Positions 39,028 to 47,588 of a stretch of 64,000 nt of DNA are shown one piece after another. The position numbers were made by a program, and so were the translations under genes. Below the pieces are notes generated by a model. It was not told where the DNA came from and searched no databases. It was given only the letters and a program-made list of their open reading frames with translations. Source of the DNA: Pseudomonas entomophila L48 (GTDB taxonomy: Bacteria > Pseudomonadota > Gammaproteobacteria > Pseudomonadales > Pseudomonadaceae); contig NC_008027.1 in NCBI RefSeq assembly GCF_000026105.1, positions 2,928,501-2,992,500 of the forward strand. Reading direction: 5' to 3'. The first letter of the stretch is position 1. The number at the start of each line of letters is the position of its first letter.

Positions 39028-39672
39028 ATGATCCAGTCCGACCTCGACCTGTTCGGTCCTCAGCCGCAACGCCTGGCCAGCCACACCGTGCTGCTGCCCG
39101 GCTTCGCCCTGAAGGACATCGAGCCGCTGCTGGACGCCCTGCGCCCGATCCTGCGCGCCGCGCCGTTTCGCCACATGCACACGCCCGGCGGCCAGCGCAT
39201 GGCGGTCGCCCTGACCAACTGCGGCGCGCTGGGCTGGGTCAGCGACGAACGCGGCTACCGCTATATCCCCACCGACCCGAAAACCGGCCAGCCGTGGCCC
39301 GCCCTGCCAGCGGTTCTGCTGAACCTGGCCAGCCAGGCAGCGGCGGTCGCCGGATTCGAGGGCTTCGTGCCCGACGCCTGCCTGGTCAACCACTACGTGC
39401 CTGAAACACGCCTGAGCCTGCATCAGGACCGCGACGAACAGGACTATGGCCACCCGATCGTGTCGATTTCACTGGGGCTGCCGGCCGTGTTTCTGTTTGG
39501 CGGCCTGCAGCGAAGTGACCGCACCCAGCGCATCCCCCTGAACCACGGGGACGTGCTGGTGTGGGGCGGCGAAGATCGCCTGCGCTTTCACGGGGTATTG
39601 CCGATCAAGCCCGGTGTGCACCCTCGCCTGGGTGAGCGGCGCATCAACCTGACCCTGCGCAAGGCCGGATAG
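39028..39672 (+). CDS. alkB: AlkB, DNA oxidative demethylase
   Basis: 214-residue 2-oxoglutarate/Fe(II) dioxygenase that repairs 1-methyladenine and 3-methylcytosine. The iron ligands are visible in LSLHQDRDEQDY (HxD near residue 133) and in RLRFHGVLPIKPG (distal His), followed by the 2-oxoglutarate arginine in LGERRINLTLRKAG. Also typical are NHYVPETRLSLHQD and PIVSISLGLPAVFLFGG. Start 39028 (MIQSDLDLFGPQPQR) gives the usual length. A TATACAAT -10-like box lies at 38993-39000. Confidence 0.93.
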   Translation: MIQSDLDLFGPQPQRLASHTVLLPGFALKDIEPLLDALRPILRAAPFRHMHTPGGQRMAVALTNCGALGWVSDERGYRYIPTDPKTGQPWPALPAVLLNLASQAAAVAGFEGFVPDACLVNHYVPETRLSLHQDRDEQDYGHPIVSISLGLPAVFLFGGLQRSDRTQRIPLNHGDVLVWGGEDRLRFHGVLPIKPGVHPRLGERRINLTLRKAG

Positions 39673-39682
39673 CGGCACAGCT

Positions 39683-39765
39683 CCCTGTAGGAGCCAGCCT
39701 TGCTGGCGAAACAAGGCGCAGCCTTGTCGGGGCCCCCTTCGCCAGCAAGGCTGGCTCCTACAGGG
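39683..39765. repeat. REP pair overlapping the LysR gene stop
   Basis: Arms 39683-39710 and 39738-39765 are exact reverse complements of the GTAGGAGCCAGCCTTGCTGGCGAA type. The right arm contains the TAG stop of the minus-strand LysR gene. Confidence 0.88.
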
Positions 39766-40723
39766 GGATGGCGGCGTCCTTGAACCACTCCCGGCGCTCA
39801 TCGAACGCCGCCCGGATCGCCCCAGCCATTACCTGCACCAGCGGATCACCCTCGGTGTCGGCATTGACCGCCAACCACACCCGCCGCCGCATCGGCGCCT
39901 GGAACAACCCCGGCAAGGCCAGCAAGCCACGGTCCAGATGCCCCGCGTAATGCGGCAACAGGCCAACGCTGGCACTGCACTTGATCAACTGGCAGTACAT
40001 CTCATAACCCTGGATGCACGTCACCCCCGCAGCCCGGCCTGCAAGCAGGGCCTGCCACTGGGCAAGCGCGGCAACGCCCTCCTCTCCCTGCCATTGCACC
40101 AACATGTAGTCCTGCAGGTCCGCCAAGCTGCCCGGACGATTCGCTTCACGCACATAGCGCTTGGCAATGTGCGGCAGGTACTCGAGGGTGGCCAGGGCCT
40201 CGGCAGGCATTTCAAACAAATCGGGGGCGCGCAGATCACCCAACCAAAGCGCCACGTCGACCTCCTGGCCCGGGCTCTGGCGGCCATCGAGGGTGACCAC
40301 TTCAAGGCGCATCCCCGCGTGTTGGCGCACCAGGTTGATCAGGCTGCGCCCCAGCAAGTCCTGAAGCAGCGGCTCAGTCACCGCAAGGCGAACTGGCGAG
40401 ATCTGCGCGCGCGCGGGCGCCGGCTCATTGGGCTCACGCGCCTGCAAGGCCAGCAGCAACCGCTCGCCTTGCTGGCTGAGTACCGGCGTGTTGTTGCGGT
40501 TGATGAACAGGCCATAGCCCAACCGCGCCTCCAGCACGGCCAGGCGCTTGCGCAGCGCCACTGGTTTGAGATTCAGCCGCCGCGCCGCCTGCATGAAGCA
40601 GCCGCAACGGGCGGTGATCACAAAGCAGTCCAGGGTCTGTTCGTCCAGGGCCAACGGCACCTGCGGGCGAACGACGGGCACGGCGGATTCCGGGGCTCGC
40701 CCCCGGGACAGGTCGATCGGCAT
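39758..40723 (-). CDS. LysR-family transcriptional regulator
   Basis: 321-residue protein. The LysR helix-turn-helix occupies about residues 28-85 (LDCFVITARCGCFMQAARRL, then KRLAVLEARLGYGLFIN), preceded by an unusually long N-terminal tail of about 25 residues. The C-terminal substrate-binding domain spans about 110-310. It is convergent with alkB and lies beyond the pdt-like cluster, so its target is not evident. A start further in is possible, but no better ribosome site is visible. Confidence 0.82.
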   Translation of the reverse strand: MPIDLSRGRAPESAVPVVRPQVPLALDEQTLDCFVITARCGCFMQAARRLNLKPVALRKRLAVLEARLGYGLFINRNNTPVLSQQGERLLLALQAREPNEPAPARAQISPVRLAVTEPLLQDLLGRSLINLVRQHAGMRLEVVTLDGRQSPGQEVDVALWLGDLRAPDLFEMPAEALATLEYLPHIAKRYVREANRPGSLADLQDYMLVQWQGEEGVAALAQWQALLAGRAAGVTCIQGYEMYCQLIKCSASVGLLPHYAGHLDRGLLALPGLFQAPMRRRVWLAVNADTEGDPLVQVMAGAIRAAFDERREWFKDAAIPL

Positions 40724-40774
40724 CCCTTGCCTCCCACGGGCCCGACGCCCGGGCCCGGTTTTTCCATGATGGGT

Positions 40775-41731
40775 CTAGCGGCTGCTCTCCAACACCTGGT
40801 TCAACGCTGCGCCATCGATGCTCAGGGTGGCGCTGTCGAACATGCCCTCGACGTAGGCCTTGGCCACCTGCTCCTGGCGCTGGGCGCGCAACAACTGGCG
40901 CAGGCGCGGCGCAACTTCGTCGAACGTCGCCGCGCGGGCCGGTTGCTGCTCGACCAGCTTGACGATGTGATAGCCCGCTGCGCTCTGCACCGGTTCGCTG
41001 ACCGTACCTGCCTTGAGCCTGGAGACCACGCCGCGCACCTCCGGCAACAGCTGGGCCAAGGCCTGCAAACCCGTGTCACCGCCGTTGGCGGCCGTGCCGG
41101 CATCTTGCGAGTGCTCGCGGGCCAGGGCGGCGAAGTCGGCGTCGCTGGCCTGCGCCTGCTTGGCCAGCGCCTGGGCCTGCTTGCGCACGGCCTCGTCATC
41201 CTTGGGGTTCTCCACCCGCAGGAAAATCTGGCTCAGGCGGTAGCGCGCCGGCAACTGCAAGCCGGCCTTGCCGGCCTCGTAGGCTTGCTTGAGCTCGGCA
41301 TCGCTGGGGTAGTCGTCGGGCACCTTGCTCACCGATTCGAGGTAGTCGCGCAGCACGATCTGCTCGGTGGCGGCACGGGTCTGGGCCTGGATGTCCGGGC
41401 GTTGCAGCCACCCCTGGGCTTCGGCCTGCTGGTACAGCGCCTTTTCCGCCAGGCGTGCGCGGATCCAGGCTTCCAGTGCCGGCCGGTCACCGCGCAGGCT
41501 GACGCGGGCCTCCTCGGGCAGCTGGGCGAACAACGCCTTGAGCTCGCCGCTGCCGACCTGCTGCTCACCCAGCCGGGCCAGGGTCGGGCCACTGTCGATC
41601 GCAGTCTGGAGGGCCGATGCCGCCGGGCGCGCCGCCGCCACCGGCTGGTCACCCGGGCGCAAGGCCAGGGCGACCGCCACCGCGACCAGGGCCAGCGCGC
41701 CAGCGCCGGCCCAGAGCGCACGCGCCGTCAC
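40775..41731 (-). CDS. Membrane-anchored parvulin-type peptidyl-prolyl isomerase (PA0699-like)
   Basis: 318-residue protein with an N-terminal hydrophobic anchor (LWAGAGALALVAVAVALAL). A SurA_N-like helical region (about 60-165) precedes a parvulin domain (about 170-280) with RYRLSQIFLRVENPKDDE, FAALAREHSQD and VSEPVQSAAGYHIVKLVEQ. It probably folds or chaperones the exported protein of the TonB/TPS locus. It is the last gene of the pdt-like operon, overlapping the YbjN gene by 4 nt. In P. aeruginosa the matching end gene is PA0699. Confidence 0.85.
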   Translation of the reverse strand: MTARALWAGAGALALVAVAVALALRPGDQPVAAARPAASALQTAIDSGPTLARLGEQQVGSGELKALFAQLPEEARVSLRGDRPALEAWIRARLAEKALYQQAEAQGWLQRPDIQAQTRAATEQIVLRDYLESVSKVPDDYPSDAELKQAYEAGKAGLQLPARYRLSQIFLRVENPKDDEAVRKQAQALAKQAQASDADFAALAREHSQDAGTAANGGDTGLQALAQLLPEVRGVVSRLKAGTVSEPVQSAAGYHIVKLVEQQPARAATFDEVAPRLRQLLRAQRQEQVAKAYVEGMFDSATLSIDGAALNQVLESSR

Positions 41732-42192
41732 GAGGCGCTCACCGCTTCGCTGCCGGTCTGCTCAGCGACGTTGCGGCTGTAGTCGCGCAGGTAGACGATG
41801 AACTCCTGCAGCAGGCGATCCCACAGCAGCAGGCTGCCCAGCAGGTGCTTCTCGCTGACGCCATCGGCGACCACCACATCCTTTTCCATCACCAGGAACT
41901 CGCCTTGCACCGACAGGCGCGCAAAGCGCCGCGAAGCGTTCCAGCGCTCGGCCAGCCCCGCCGGCAGCTCGCCCTGGATACGCAGGGCGCAACTGAAGGT
42001 GAAATCGAGGAACTCGCCCTCCTGCCCCTGTGCACGATTGCCGAAACGTACGGCATAGCCCACGCCCTGGCTGGCACTGAGCAACTGCACCACGGCATTC
42101 TGCTCGCTGCGGTTGACCCGGCAGCCGGCGTCCTGCAACAGCTTGGTGAGAGAATCGGCGCTCACGGTTTCGATCAGGGTGACTTCGGTCAT
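41728..42192 (-). CDS. YbjN-domain protein of the pdt-like locus
   Basis: 154-residue protein starting MTEVTLIETVSADSLTKLLQ. It matches the YbjN fold (type III chaperone-like), with EFLDFTFSCALRI and WNASRRFARLSVQGEFLVMEKDVVV. No signal peptide is present. The frame extends further upstream, but start 42192 is the first convincing ATG and has AGGAAGG ahead. The exact role is unknown. The position corresponds to PA0698. Confidence 0.78.
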   Translation of the reverse strand: MTEVTLIETVSADSLTKLLQDAGCRVNRSEQNAVVQLLSASQGVGYAVRFGNRAQGQEGEFLDFTFSCALRIQGELPAGLAERWNASRRFARLSVQGEFLVMEKDVVVADGVSEKHLLGSLLLWDRLLQEFIVYLRDYSRNVAEQTGSEAVSAS

Positions 42193-42221
42193 GTCTTGCC
42201 TTCCTTGTGGTGGTTGAATCG

Positions 42222-42869
42222 TCACGGGTTGACGCCCTTGGGGGCATCGAACTGGCTTTCGTAGAGTCGATCGCCGTAAGCCTGGGCCAGCTCCTCGAAG
42301 CGTACCCGGGCGCCGCCAGCGAAGGGCTGGTGCATCTTCATGACATCGGCGATATCGACCTTCTCGTAGGCGGCCAGCATCTCCTTGGCCACCCCGTACA
42401 TCTGCTGGTTGCGCGCCTGGCACTGGCTCACCTGGCCGTCACGTTCGGTCAGTTGGGCCTGCAGCGCGGCGCGCTCGCCTTCCTTGCCACGGGCCATGCC
42501 CAGCAGGTCTTCGTAGGCTTGCTTGTACTTGTGCAGTTGCTCGTTGCTGCTGGCCACCAGCGCCTGGGCCTGGCTGTGCATGGCTTGCTGCTGGCCGGCC
42601 AGTTGCTCGCTCTGGCCGCGCGCCTTGGCCAGCTGCGCGGTCAGCTCACGCACCTGCGCCTGGGCGGCGTCACGTTGCTGCTCGGCGGCCTGGCGGGCGG
42701 CGCTGGCCTGGGCCTGCTCGCTCTGCAGGGCCTGCAATTGCTGGGTGGTGCTGCGCAGCTGGGCGCGCAGGCGTTCCTCGAGGGTGTCGGCCGACACCGA
42801 GGCCGCCAGGCTCGCGCCCAGGGCCAGCATCAGCCAGGTGCAACGACGGCGATAGGCTCCCTTGTTCAT
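42222..42869 (-). CDS. Exported coiled-coil protein of the pdt-like locus
   Basis: 215-residue protein with a signal peptide (MLALGASLAASVSA). A long coiled coil follows (about 30-150), rich in Q, A, E and L heptads. The C-terminal segment MYGVAKEMLAAYEKVDIADVMKMHQPFAGGARVRFEELAQAYGD-like is globular. Coiled-coil periplasmic proteins often accompany TonB/ExbBD clusters with modified roles. The position matches PA0697. Function is unknown. Confidence 0.75.
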   Translation of the reverse strand: MNKGAYRRRCTWLMLALGASLAASVSADTLEERLRAQLRSTTQQLQALQSEQAQASAARQAAEQQRDAAQAQVRELTAQLAKARGQSEQLAGQQQAMHSQAQALVASSNEQLHKYKQAYEDLLGMARGKEGERAALQAQLTERDGQVSQCQARNQQMYGVAKEMLAAYEKVDIADVMKMHQPFAGGARVRFEELAQAYGDRLYESQFDAPKGVNP

Positions 42870-42884
42870 GCCCGTGCTCCTTCC

Positions 42885-44585
42885 CTAGAACCGCGTGTTG
42901 ACTTCAAGTTGTAGCACATCGATATCAAACGGCGCGCCGTAGACGGCTTCGCTGCTCAACCAACGGGCTGTGGCGTAGACGTTGTCGGCCAGGCCGTAGT
43001 TGCCGCCGAGGAAGTAGCCCTTGGCGTTGGTGCCACCCAAGTGGAAGCTGGAATCGTTGAAACCGTCCGGCAGCGCGTCGGGCTCGATGCGCTTGTAGCC
43101 GGCAAACAGGTTCCAGTCGCCCGCCTTGCGCATGTCCAGGGCATTGCCCAGGGTGAACTGGAACATCCAGGCATCACTGCCGCTCTTGATGTTGCCGTTC
43201 TCGTCGACGTTGTTGGCCAGCTGGCCGGCCGCGCGCTTGCGCATGTCGCCCTCGTCGTAGGCCAGGTTGTGGACGTAGTTGGCCTGGCTGCGCAGCTTGA
43301 AGTCGTGGGGCAGGTCGGCGTCCCACACCAGGTTCAGGTCGAGCAGGTCGAACTCCGAGGCGATCCCCACGAACTGCGGCTGCGGCGTGGCCGCCGGGTT
43401 GGCCGGGTTGGGTGTGATGTCGCGCAGCAGGAACAGGGTGTTGCCCTTCTGCATGAAGGTCGGCCGGGTTTCGTCGCTGTCGCAGCCCGGTTGGCCGTTC
43501 CACGGTGCGCAGGGGCTGGAGCGCTGGCCTGCGATATCGTCGAAGCGGTAGTAGGCCATGGCGCCCTTGAGTCGGTGGTGGTCGTTGATCGCCCACTTGG
43601 CGCCGAGCTGGGCGCCGTACAGCCACTTGTTCTCGCTGTCTTCCTTGTCGAAACCGTTGCTGCTGGCGCTGTCGTCGCTGTACTGCACCGGGAACGCGCC
43701 GACGGTGCCGAACAGGCTGAGGTCGCGGTTCAGCGGCTGGTCGAAGATCGCCGCCACGCCGTCGAAGTTGAGGTCGTGGGAGTACAGGATATCGGTGGAC
43801 ATGAACGGGTTGGCGATGCGCCCGCCGGTCAGGGTCAAGCGCTCGCTCGGGCTCCAGCTCACATAGCCCTGGTCGAGCCACAGGTCCTTCTTGCCGAAGC
43901 CGCCGCCCAGGTTCTGGGTGGTCGATACCGGGTTGTTGTTCGAACCGGTGGCGATGCGGATGCCCGCCACCCAGTTCTCGGCCAGCTGCGCCTTGAGGCC
44001 GAAGCGTGCGCGCAGACGCAAGATGCTGTCGCGATCTTCCCGCGTGTTGAGCAACGGCGGCAGGCTGGAACTGCTGTTGGGATTGACGTCGTAGGGCCCC
44101 TTTTCGTTGAGCTTGGCGAAATCGACGATCTCGTTGCTGTTGCCATCGGCGTAGTAGCGCGACTCGCCGCGCAGGCGCAGGTCACCGTCGAAGCTGATGC
44201 GCGAAGCCCAGTCGGGGAGTGTGTTGGGCGCGGCCCAGTTCTCCTGCTTGGCGGTGTTCATCACCTCGGCCTTGATCTCATCGCGGATCTGCTGGCGAAC
44301 GATGGCCGGCACGTATTGCACCCGTACTTCGCCATTGGCCGCCGGGGCCTGGGCGACGATCGGCGCGGCGCTGGTGGCGGCGCGGGCCTGCTGGGCCTCG
44401 CGCTCGGCCTGGGCGATCAGCGCGTCGGCCTTGTCCTGCTTGAGCACGCCCTGCTCCACCAGCAGGCGGATCAGGTTGACGGTCGCGTTCTCCGACGGCG
44501 CGGCGTGGGCGACGGCCGGACCGACCGCGGTGGCGGCGGCCAGCAGGCCGAGCGCCAGGGTCAATCGGTTCACTGGGCACTTCAT
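42885..44585 (-). CDS. Putative outer-membrane porin of the pdt-like locus
   Basis: 566-residue protein with a signal peptide (LALGLLAAATAVGPAVAHA). A short helical N-terminal segment (NLIRLLVEQGVLKQDKADAL, then EREAQQAR) precedes a long beta-barrel from about residue 115 to the terminal phenylalanine (LQLEVNTRF). It resembles the 'putative porin' family often found with TonB systems. It may be the outer-membrane partner energised by the adjacent TonB. Start 44585 is chosen for the signal peptide. The position corresponds to PA0696. Confidence 0.8.
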   Translation of the reverse strand: MKCPVNRLTLALGLLAAATAVGPAVAHAAPSENATVNLIRLLVEQGVLKQDKADALIAQAEREAQQARAATSAAPIVAQAPAANGEVRVQYVPAIVRQQIRDEIKAEVMNTAKQENWAAPNTLPDWASRISFDGDLRLRGESRYYADGNSNEIVDFAKLNEKGPYDVNPNSSSSLPPLLNTREDRDSILRLRARFGLKAQLAENWVAGIRIATGSNNNPVSTTQNLGGGFGKKDLWLDQGYVSWSPSERLTLTGGRIANPFMSTDILYSHDLNFDGVAAIFDQPLNRDLSLFGTVGAFPVQYSDDSASSNGFDKEDSENKWLYGAQLGAKWAINDHHRLKGAMAYYRFDDIAGQRSSPCAPWNGQPGCDSDETRPTFMQKGNTLFLLRDITPNPANPAATPQPQFVGIASEFDLLDLNLVWDADLPHDFKLRSQANYVHNLAYDEGDMRKRAAGQLANNVDENGNIKSGSDAWMFQFTLGNALDMRKAGDWNLFAGYKRIEPDALPDGFNDSSFHLGGTNAKGYFLGGNYGLADNVYATARWLSSEAVYGAPFDIDVLQLEVNTRF

Positions 44586-44623
44586 GGGTTTGCAACTCCT
44601 GTGGGTCAGTCGTGCTTCGTTGT

Positions 44624-45307
44624 TCATGGCCGGCGCCCCTGCAGGGCGATCTTCACCGGCAACGTCAGGCTGGCGGGCGGGCGCTGGTCGAGGGCCGGCG
44701 CCGCACGCAAGGCGGCGACCACCTGGGCGTCCACCTCGGGCTCGCCGCTGCCGCGCAGCAGCTCGACGCGGGTGATCTCGCCGGCGGCGCTGAGCCAGAT
44801 CTCGGCCTGCAGGTTGAACACCAGGTTGCGCAGCTCGGGGTTGTCGCGCAGCAGGCGCTGGAAGGCGTAGGCCAGGTACTGGCTGTAGGTGCCGTTGCCC
44901 AAGCCCCCACCGCCGCCACCGGCCATGCCGCCGCCCTTGCCGGCGCCGACGTTGAAGCTGTCACCCCCCGCCTGTGCGTCGCCGTCCATCTGCATCGGTT
45001 CGGCCAGGTCCTGGGCGGGGTCCGGCGCGTCCTCGGCCGGCTTGACCTCCTCGGCCTCGGGCACCGGTTGCGGCTCGACGATCTTCTCCTCGACCGGTGG
45101 CTCGGGCTCTTTCGGTGGCTCGGGCGGCGGTGGCGGCGGTGGCGGTGGGGGCGGCGGCAACGGGATGATCGCCGGCACCTTGGGCGCCTCGCGGCGCACC
45201 CCGGCCATGTCGTTGGCCCACTGCCACAGCAGCCAGGCCAGGCCCGCGCCCGCCACGGCGAGCACGGCCCAGGTCAGCGGGCGGCGGGGGTTGGCTGTAC
45301 GTTCCAT
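44624..45307 (-). CDS. tonB: TonB-like energy transducer
   Basis: 227-residue protein. One membrane helix (about 13-32) is followed by a proline-rich spacer with a run of 13 prolines (about 50-64) and PPEPPKEPEPPVEEK repeats. A Gly-rich linker (about 120-140) then leads to a C-terminal TonB-type domain of about 85 residues (LVFNLQAEIWLSAAGEITRVELLRGSG-like). It works with the adjacent ExbB- and ExbD-like proteins to pass proton-motive force to the outer membrane. It starts 8 nt after exbD. The gene order matches PA0695. Confidence 0.88.
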   Translation of the reverse strand: MERTANPRRPLTWAVLAVAGAGLAWLLWQWANDMAGVRREAPKVPAIIPLPPPPPPPPPPPPEPPKEPEPPVEEKIVEPQPVPEAEEVKPAEDAPDPAQDLAEPMQMDGDAQAGGDSFNVGAGKGGGMAGGGGGGLGNGTYSQYLAYAFQRLLRDNPELRNLVFNLQAEIWLSAAGEITRVELLRGSGEPEVDAQVVAALRAAPALDQRPPASLTLPVKIALQGRRP

Positions 45308-45315
45308 GCCTGCCC

Positions 45316-45741
45316 TCACCCCTGGTTCGGCTTGCCGGTAACCAGCCCGACCTGGGCCAGTTCGAGGCGGCGCAGCAGGTCGAGCACCTCGACCACCTTC
45401 TGGTACTGCACGCCGGCGTCGCCGCGCACGATCAGCGGGAAGTCCGGGTTGCGCGCCTTCTCGCTGCGCAGGCGGTCCTCCAGCTCCTGCAAGGTCACCG
45501 GGTAGGCGTCGAGAAACACCTGGCCTGCGTCGTTGATCGAGATCGCCTTGGTCTTGGGCTGGGCCAGCGACACCGAGGCGCTGGCCTTGGGCAGCTGCAC
45601 CTGGATGCCCGACACCTGGGCGGTGGCGGTGAGGATGAACATCACCAGCACCACCATCAGCACGTCCACCAGCGGGGTGATGTTGATGCTGTCCACCGCG
45701 GCGTCGGCGTCGTCGTCATGGGCGTTGTTCACGGATGCCAT
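45316..45741 (-). CDS. exbD: ExbD-like proton-channel subunit
   Basis: 141-residue protein. A single N-terminal helix carries the conserved membrane aspartate (INITPLVDVLMVVLVMFIL), and a periplasmic domain ends LDLLRRLELAQVGLVTG. It pairs with the ExbB-like fusion protein. The start at 45741 is 10 nt after the exbB stop with GGAGG upstream. Confidence 0.92.
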   Translation of the reverse strand: MASVNNAHDDDADAAVDSINITPLVDVLMVVLVMFILTATAQVSGIQVQLPKASASVSLAQPKTKAISINDAGQVFLDAYPVTLQELEDRLRSEKARNPDFPLIVRGDAGVQYQKVVEVLDLLRRLELAQVGLVTGKPNQG

Positions 45742-45751
45742 GGCTGCCTCC

Positions 45752-47557
45752 TCACGCCGGGACCGACGGGCTGACGGCACGGCCCTGGGGGCGCTGCGCC
45801 GCTTCGCCGGCCTGCCCTTCGCCATGCAGCTCGGCCAGGCGGGTGATGAACTCGTCGACGAACACCCGCATGTCGGCGCCAACCTCGCGATTGCGCGTGG
45901 TCAGGCGGTTGTAGCCGAACAGCGCGGGAATCGCGACGAACAAGCCCATGGCGGTGGCCAGCAGCGCGGCGGCCATGCCCGGGGCGATGGCGTTGATGTT
46001 CACGTCACCGGCCATGGCCGTGCCGAGGAACACCACCATGATCCCCAGCACGGTGCCCAGCAGGCCGATGTAGGGGCCCCCGGCAATGGCGTTGGACAGG
46101 GTCGAGAGTTTGGCTGAAAGCACCTGGTTCTCGCGGGTGCGCACGCCGTCCATGGAGCAGCGGATCGCCTCGATGGTGGCGGCGGACACCAAGGTGGTGT
46201 CCGCGCCTTGGGCGCGGCGGGTGCGCAGCTCCTGTACCGCCACCAGGTACAGGCGCCACAGCGACGAGCCCTGCAACCGTTGGTGCAGGCCTTGGTCGTC
46301 GGCGAACTGCTCAAGGCGCGTGCCCACCGTGGCGAAGTGTTCGCGGAACTGCGCGTTGGCCGCGGTGACCCGGCTCAGGGCGCGCTGCTTGCGCAGCATG
46401 ATCACCCACGACTGCACCATCATCAGCACCAGCACGGCGATGATCACCCAGGCATCGACCGGCACCGCCTTGAGCAGGAAGCCCAGGCTGCCGAAGCCGA
46501 AGCCCGACTGCTCTTCATCGGCGCCATAGGCCACCAGGCGCGACTCGGCGCCCTGGGCCAGCGCATCCGCTTGCAGGCTGGCCTGGCTGCGAGCCACGCG
46601 GGAGATGCGCAGCTCATCCAGCGCGCCGACGAAGGGGGCGAAGCCGCTGGCAGGCGTGCCTTCGCTGGCGGGCAGGTCGCCACCGATGCCCACCGCGCCA
46701 GTGAATGCCGCCAGGCTGGCAGCCAGGCGGGCCACAGGCTGGCCATCGACCAGCAGGCTCAGGCTGCCACCCTCGCCCACCAGGGCCAGGTGCTGCCACT
46801 GGCCGGCCGTCAGCGCCTGGTTGGCGCTGACGCGCTGGCCATCCACCTCGACAAAGGCCACGCCCTGGGCCAGGCCCAGCAGCAAGCTGTGCCCCGCCTC
46901 GCGCCGGGCCAGCAGCAGCTGTTCGCCCACCGCCTGGTCCTGGCGCAGCCAGGTGCTGAAGGTGAAGGCCGCGCTGGCCGGCAATTGCAGCGAAGCACTG
47001 GCCGGTAGTTGCAGGGCCTGGCCGCCGAGCTGAATGGCCCGGCCGATTACACCGTCGACCGCCACGGCCTGGCCTTGCAGTTGATTGCCGTAAGGGCTGG
47101 CATCGCGCGGGCTGGTGCCGTCGAAGTGGTACAGCGCGGTGTAGTCGGCGTCGAAGCTGGGCTGGCCGTTGGCGGCCTGGGCCTTGGCGTTGCCGTAGTA
47201 CATCCACAGGTCCTGGCGCTGGCCGGGCTCGATGCGCGGCACGTCGACCCAGATCAGGGCCATGCCCATCAGCGGGTCGAACTGCTCGATATGGTGGTTG
47301 AGCACGGTCTTGTCGTCGGCGCCGACGAAGCGAATGTCCGCGCCGGTCTCGCTGACACCATCGAAGGTGAAGTTGCCGGTGTGCAGGCGCACCAGCAAAG
47401 CAGTGCGGCCCAGCGCCTGGGTCAGGCCTGCGCCTTGCGGGGTGGTGTCCACGGCAATCTGCTTGCGGTACAGCCAGTCGTCCTGCCACCAGGCGCTGGC
47501 GCTGCCCGGCAGGGCGAAGCCCAGGCACAGCAGCAGGGTCAATATCAGGCGTTGCAT
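45752..47557 (-). CDS. exbB: DUF2341-LamG-ExbB fusion, proton-channel protein with periplasmic sensor-like part
   Basis: 601-residue protein. A signal peptide (ILTLLLCLGFALPGSASA) precedes a DUF2341 domain (about 25-140, starting WWQDDWLYRKQIAVDTT). A concanavalin-like LamG domain follows (about 150-320: DYTALYHFDG through FVGALDELRISRVARS). The C-terminus is a MotA/TolQ/ExbB channel (about 365-580) with GPYIGLLGTVLGIMVVFLGTA and AALLATAMGLFVAIPALFGYN. Usual ExbB proteins are about 240 residues, so the periplasmic half is an addition. The architecture matches ExbB2 (PA0693) of P. aeruginosa. Confidence 0.87.
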   Translation of the reverse strand: MQRLILTLLLCLGFALPGSASAWWQDDWLYRKQIAVDTTPQGAGLTQALGRTALLVRLHTGNFTFDGVSETGADIRFVGADDKTVLNHHIEQFDPLMGMALIWVDVPRIEPGQRQDLWMYYGNAKAQAANGQPSFDADYTALYHFDGTSPRDASPYGNQLQGQAVAVDGVIGRAIQLGGQALQLPASASLQLPASAAFTFSTWLRQDQAVGEQLLLARREAGHSLLLGLAQGVAFVEVDGQRVSANQALTAGQWQHLALVGEGGSLSLLVDGQPVARLAASLAAFTGAVGIGGDLPASEGTPASGFAPFVGALDELRISRVARSQASLQADALAQGAESRLVAYGADEEQSGFGFGSLGFLLKAVPVDAWVIIAVLVLMMVQSWVIMLRKQRALSRVTAANAQFREHFATVGTRLEQFADDQGLHQRLQGSSLWRLYLVAVQELRTRRAQGADTTLVSAATIEAIRCSMDGVRTRENQVLSAKLSTLSNAIAGGPYIGLLGTVLGIMVVFLGTAMAGDVNINAIAPGMAAALLATAMGLFVAIPALFGYNRLTTRNREVGADMRVFVDEFITRLAELHGEGQAGEAAQRPQGRAVSPSVPA

Positions 47558-47588
47558 GAGGGCTCTCCAGGGCGATGCCGGTCGGGGT

